From: Marchantia polymorpha subsp. ruderalis
Lineage: Eukaryota > Streptophyta > Marchantiopsida > Marchantiales > Marchantiaceae
DNA: 64,000 nt
Reading direction: 5' to 3'
NCBI GenBank assembly: GCA_037833965.1
Contig: AP031352.1
Location: 7,110,501 to 7,174,500, forward strand
Shown here: positions 59,820 through 64,000 of the stretch, one piece after another
How the letters are laid out: every line of letters begins with the position of its first letter
Position numbering within the stretch: position 1 is the stretch's first letter
Notes under the pieces: generated by a model
The model's input: only the letters and a program-made list of their open reading frames with translations
Told to the model about the DNA's origin: nothing
Database searches by the model: none
Made by a program: the position numbers and the translations under genes

Positions 59820-62060
59820 AGAATATGTTAAGCCAATCAAGTTTATCATGTGAATTTTGGACTGAATCTGTCAACATCGCAGTGTAATTGATAAATCTTT
59901 CTAGTTCTAGTGCAATTAATTTCTTGATACCATTTGAATTGAAAGACAAACGGATGGCTGAGTAAAGTTGTTTAAATTTTTAGTTGTGCTTTTTATTCTC
60001 TCACTTCCAAGAAGTATAAAACTAAGTTGGATTCTACAATCAAAAAGTGTAGTTTTCTTGGATATGCTAGTGATGTGAAGACTTATAGGTTATGGCATCC
60101 AGTAGACGGTAAAATTATTATTAATATGAACGTTTCTTTCAATGAGCCAAGATCATTTAAAGAGCTAAGTAGTTTTAAACTTCACATACTAACAAGAGAA
60201 AATTTCCAGCCACTCATATTGTTATGGGATAGATTCATCATTATGTGACCAATGATTTGCCACAAGAAGGAGCATATATAGAGGTGGATGAAGTCAATGA
60301 GAAACAGGAACTAGATGAACAAGTTATTATTGATGAATCTAATGTATCTACATCATATAATAGAGATCAATCAGAATCTTCTATTATAAAATCATGAAAC
60401 TGTGTTAGTAGAACTTATGAAAGGTATGATCTATGAGCCAATTCATCCATTTTCAAAGATTGTGACATTGATATAGAGGATTGAGATGGTATTGCGCTAA
60501 TGTAGGAAGAAGTTGAAACTTCTTTGTACAAAAAATCTCAAGCTTCGGTCAACAAGCTTGAATGAAATGCAGCTGTGGAGCGGAGAGATGCAATTGCTAA
60601 TTGACAACAAGACTTGGGAGTGGTTGAACTTAGTAAAAATCAAGCGTTAATTGATTTCAAATGAATTTACAAGATGAAGTAAACTGAAAGAGGTGACGAA
60701 GCGATAATCTTCTAAGCCAAGTTGATGGCGGAAAGTTTCAAGGAGTAGAATGGTGTGAACTACAACAAAGTTTTCTCACCTATAACAAAGTTTGTTACAA
60801 TTCGTCAAGTATTAGTCTTTTGTTTTTTGATGATATGGACGGAATTATAGTTTTTTCTCATGGATATTTAAAGAAAAAGATATACCTGGTACAATCAATT
60901 GGATTTGAGATTAAAGGCTAGGAGATGTTAGTTTGTAGATTGTTAAGATCACTATATGGACTAAAGCAAGCTTCTAACCAGTGAAACACGCGTTTTGATG
61001 ATTTCATGAAGACACAAAATTTTACAAAATGTGTATGATTCTTGTGTCTACATAAAGTAGGTGAATGATGAGACTTTCAAACTCATTACTTCCGTACTTT
61101 ACATTGAGTTTATTGATCATCTTGGCAAAAGAACCAATTTGATGTTGATGAATGCAAGAATGAGTTGAAATCTACATTTAAGATGAACGATTCAGGTGAG
61201 TCGAAGAGAAAATTATTCATGTATATTCATAATAATTTTGAAAAGAAAAGTCTATGGTTGAATCAGGTCAAATATGCTTGTGGTATATTTGACAAGTTCT
61301 TTACTTCTGTATAGGTAGAAGAAGCTCATATAGGTGGTGGTCAACGAGTAAACATGACCAATACTAAAGAAGTATGGACTTCTTTGGTAGCACATTTTTA
61401 ACTTTTTGTTGCTCAATGATCTAGGAATGTCATTGAGAAAATAAAAATATCCTGTGTTTCTATGAATAAGCTATTAGCACCCTCATGTATTTGATGATGT
61501 TCACTAGGCTTTATATTACTCTAGCTATGAGCAAGGTGAGCAGGTACATGTTGAATACATAAAACTTTCACTGGGAAGCATTGAGATGAATTTTTAGATT
61601 TTTGAATAGTACTATAGATTATGTTTTATTCTTTGATGGTTTATTGGACAATGTCAAATCCTTATTGGGCTACGTTGATGTCGATTACAGACAAGATCAG
61701 GACACGAGAAAATCTACAACAATATATGTGTTTACACTTTGATGGTGAAAGCATTAATTGTATATCTACCTAGCAGAAGTGCGTATCTCAGTTTAGCACG
61801 GAAATTGAATAAACAGCGGCAGCAAAAGTGGCAAAGGAAGCTATTTGATTAGACATGCTTATCATGAAAATGGTATTGAATTGAGGTCAATATTCATTGT
61901 GATAACCAGATTGCTCTGCATCTATCTCCAAACCATGTTATGAACAAAAGGTTGAATCCCATCGTCATCATGTATCATATATTTAGATAAGCATTTTTTG
62001 ATAAATCGATTGAGTTAGTCAAGATATACAGTAAATTCAATTGATATGTGATCAAAGTTA
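59820..62060 (+). mobile_element. Decayed Ty1/copia pol remnant (integrase end, RT, RNase H)
   Basis: Across several frames with many stops one can read, in copia order: the integrase C-terminal part (FWTESVNIAV near 59855, then KKCSFLGYASDVKTYRLWHP at about 60040-60100), the RT start (GVNYNKVFSPITKF near 60755), the SLYGLKQAS motif near 60950, and an RNase H-like end (HCDNQIALHL near 61900, then IELVKIYS near 62010). Gag, protease and the 5' LTR are not seen, and the block after the RT start looks deleted. It cannot code for a working protein. A GGGGGAGC purine run at 62103 may be the old polypurine tract. Confidence 0.85.
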
Positions 62061-62119
62061 TTCTTTTGTAGAGTTTTAAGCTACATTATGCTAGTTATGC
62101 ATGGGGGAGCACCGGTAAA

Positions 62120-62440
62120 ATTTACTAGCATAATATTTTCATTTACTTTTCTATATTATTACTTTATATTGTTATGCATTCAATTTAGTTCTAATTAACT
62201 CTTGTTGTAAAGAGTAGTCTTATTTTAGATTTTTTTCTAGAATTTCTTGCAAAATAAAAATATTAAGATAAGTAAGTTATTTTATTTTTATGCTAGCAAG
62301 TTTTCAATTACCACTTTATATTATTATTTTATTCTATTATTGTTACGGTTTAATTCTAATTAACTTTGATCAACAAGAGTGTTCTTGTGTTAAGATTTTT
62401 TCTATAACATCCTGCGGAATAATTATATAGAATGCAAAGT
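62120..62440. repeat. AT-rich tandem duplication, unit about 165 bp
   Basis: CTAGCA...TTTTCA, TATATTATTA and TTCTAATTAACT recur about 165 nt apart (for example 62191 and 62356). It follows the copia remnant and may be part of its old 3' LTR. Confidence 0.65.
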
Positions 62441-64000
62441 ATGTTGTTTCATGAATTATGGATGAAATTGTTGTGATTAACTCATGTTTTAAAGTAATTT
62501 TGACCTAGCTAATTTTAGCTAGCAAAAGTCTCTTCAACCTGGATATTTAACCAGTAATTCTATACCAAATCACTTCTTCTTATCAATACATAATCGCGTG
62601 TTCTTTTTTACAGTGGACACAACACTATGTGGTGAACACGTTATCATCATGGTGTAGTGTGTACTTGTGTGTATTTAATGTTAATACGTTATATTGATTC
62701 TCGGTTATATGTTTACATACAATACTTAATATAATTTTAAGTATATTGAAGCTTTTGTGGACATTTGTCATACATTGCTTACACATATTGAAGTAACTTT
62801 AAAGATTGATGAAGCTTTATTATGATAAAAAAATTATATTTTAAATCAATATTACTTTTTTTTTGTAGATTTTTATATATGAATCATGCATATCTTATCA
62901 AGTATAAACAGAAAGTGAATTGATGTATATATTTATTTGTTTTAAATTTAAACTTTAACATAAAGATAACTTAAACTTTTCAAAAAAATCTGTCACTTGA
63001 AAATTATAAGAAAAAAATTTGTCAAAAAAATTTCATCATAACAAACATTTTTATTATTTTTCAAAAACTTTTTAATATATCAAATTTTTGTTAAAATACG
63101 TAATTTGTGTTATACAGTTAGATTACGTAATGTGTAATTTGTAGAAATTTTAGCAACATCTTTTCAAAAATCGCATTAAGTCTTGATGGGAATCAATAAA
63201 AAATGGTCTACAATAGTGTCAATTAAAATTAGATCAGATCCTTGATCAAAGTATTAAAGAGGTTAAAGAGACCGGTCCATCAAGCGTCAATCTTTAGAAT
63301 CCTTACCGTGTTTGAGATGAACCTTGGACGGGAATTGGCTTCGGCCATTCACACACCATGAGGTCAAGGGTTCAAATATTTTCACACATCTTTCAGGGCC
63401 TCCACCTCTAGTTCCCTATTGGAACATATCCTCTTCATATTTAACTGAAGTATTTGCAATAGATCATATTTAAAGTATGGAAGCTGATTTGGATAAATTT
63501 CTCATCGAATTACCTTCTGAAAATTGCGGAGCATCATACTTGTCAGTGTATATCGATTTTTCCGGGTATCTATTTATTAGTAAGCATTACTCACTGCTTG
63601 CAGGGTGTAAGTATATTTTGTGGGGTCGTCAAATTCCGCACGCATAATTTGTCTGAACATCAAGTATGTCATACCATCACTTGCTAGAACCCAAAAAGAT
63701 TCTAGTCATCTGGTCTATCAACCGTCAGGGTTGTCCAGTCCTGTGTACTGAAATTCGGTGGTATTGGACCTTTGGTAATATTATTAACATTCTTGGAATG
63801 AACAAAGAACAATATGTAAGACAAATGGAAAGATAGAAAATTGACGCCATTATTTTCCTACTACTAGAGTTAGGCTGAGAAGTCAGCTACAACACGTCTG
63901 TTTTCGGTGTCCCTTTTTGCTTTCAATCCTGAGACTAACTTCTTGAAAATACACCACCAACTGAGATATTCAGAGAACTTCGACAAAACTCTACGAGAAT
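62441..64000. other. AT-rich end of window
   Basis: No open frame or RNA gene that I can support. Only the dispersed repeat at 63326-63364 stands out. Confidence 0.45.
63326..63364 (+). repeat. Dispersed repeat, copy B, followed by a B-box-like motif
   Basis: 39 nt are exactly the reverse complement of 44213-44251. Directly after it is CAAGGGTTCAAAT (63365-63377), which fits a tRNA/SINE B box. No clear A box was found upstream. Confidence 0.8.

Overview
The window reads as nuclear DNA of a land plant: intron-bearing genes of plant families (a SAWADEE-type chromatin reader, bHLH factors with an ACT-like tail, an F-box protein, an NFD4/nodulin-like MFS transporter) sit in AT-rich intergenic DNA with Ty3/gypsy and Ty1/copia retroelements. 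A bryophyte is my guess from the sparse layout and the non-chromoviral gypsy type; the sequence alone does not settle it.

Layout. 1-2058 holds no gene. 2064-18640 is one complete, very young Ty3/gypsy element of 16.6 kb, flanked by the 5-bp duplication ATATA. Its two LTRs are about 5.38 kb each and make up nearly two thirds of it. The internal part has a tRNA-Asp-type primer site, Gag-protease (950 aa), an amber stop in a tobamovirus-type readthrough context (TAG CAA TTA), then in-frame RT-RNase H-integrase, and a polypurine tract. Each LTR carries an intact 1040-codon ORF wholly inside U3, upstream of the LTR's TATA box. This is the most unusual thing in the window. 21199-21946 is a small two-exon SAWADEE-domain gene. 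25254-26876 is a relic LTR on the minus strand, distantly related to the complete element.

28.5-40.5 kb is a tandem array of three related bHLH/ACT-like genes on the plus strand with the same intron positions. The DNA-binding part decays along the array: copy 1 has E and RR in the basic region, copy 2 lacks the E, and copy 3 has no recognisable basic/helix-1 exon. 40.5-46.5 kb has no convincing gene but several strong hairpins. 46565-48061 is a single-exon F-box protein. 51948-54228 (minus) is a three-exon NFD4-like transporter. 54-59.8 kb has low-complexity DNA and unrecognised open frames. 59.8-62.1 kb is a decayed Ty1/copia pol remnant followed by an AT-rich tandem duplication; the end is AT-rich with one copy of a dispersed repeat also present, inverted, at 44.2 kb.

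How parts fit: the gypsy genomic RNA should start just after the TATA box at 6467 and end in the 3' LTR, so it would carry gag-pro, then pol by readthrough, then the U3 ORF of the 3' LTR as its last cistron, where other plant gypsy elements keep an env-like gene. All intron joins were made by eye from GT/AG sites, reading frame and comparison between paralogues; residue positions are approximate.
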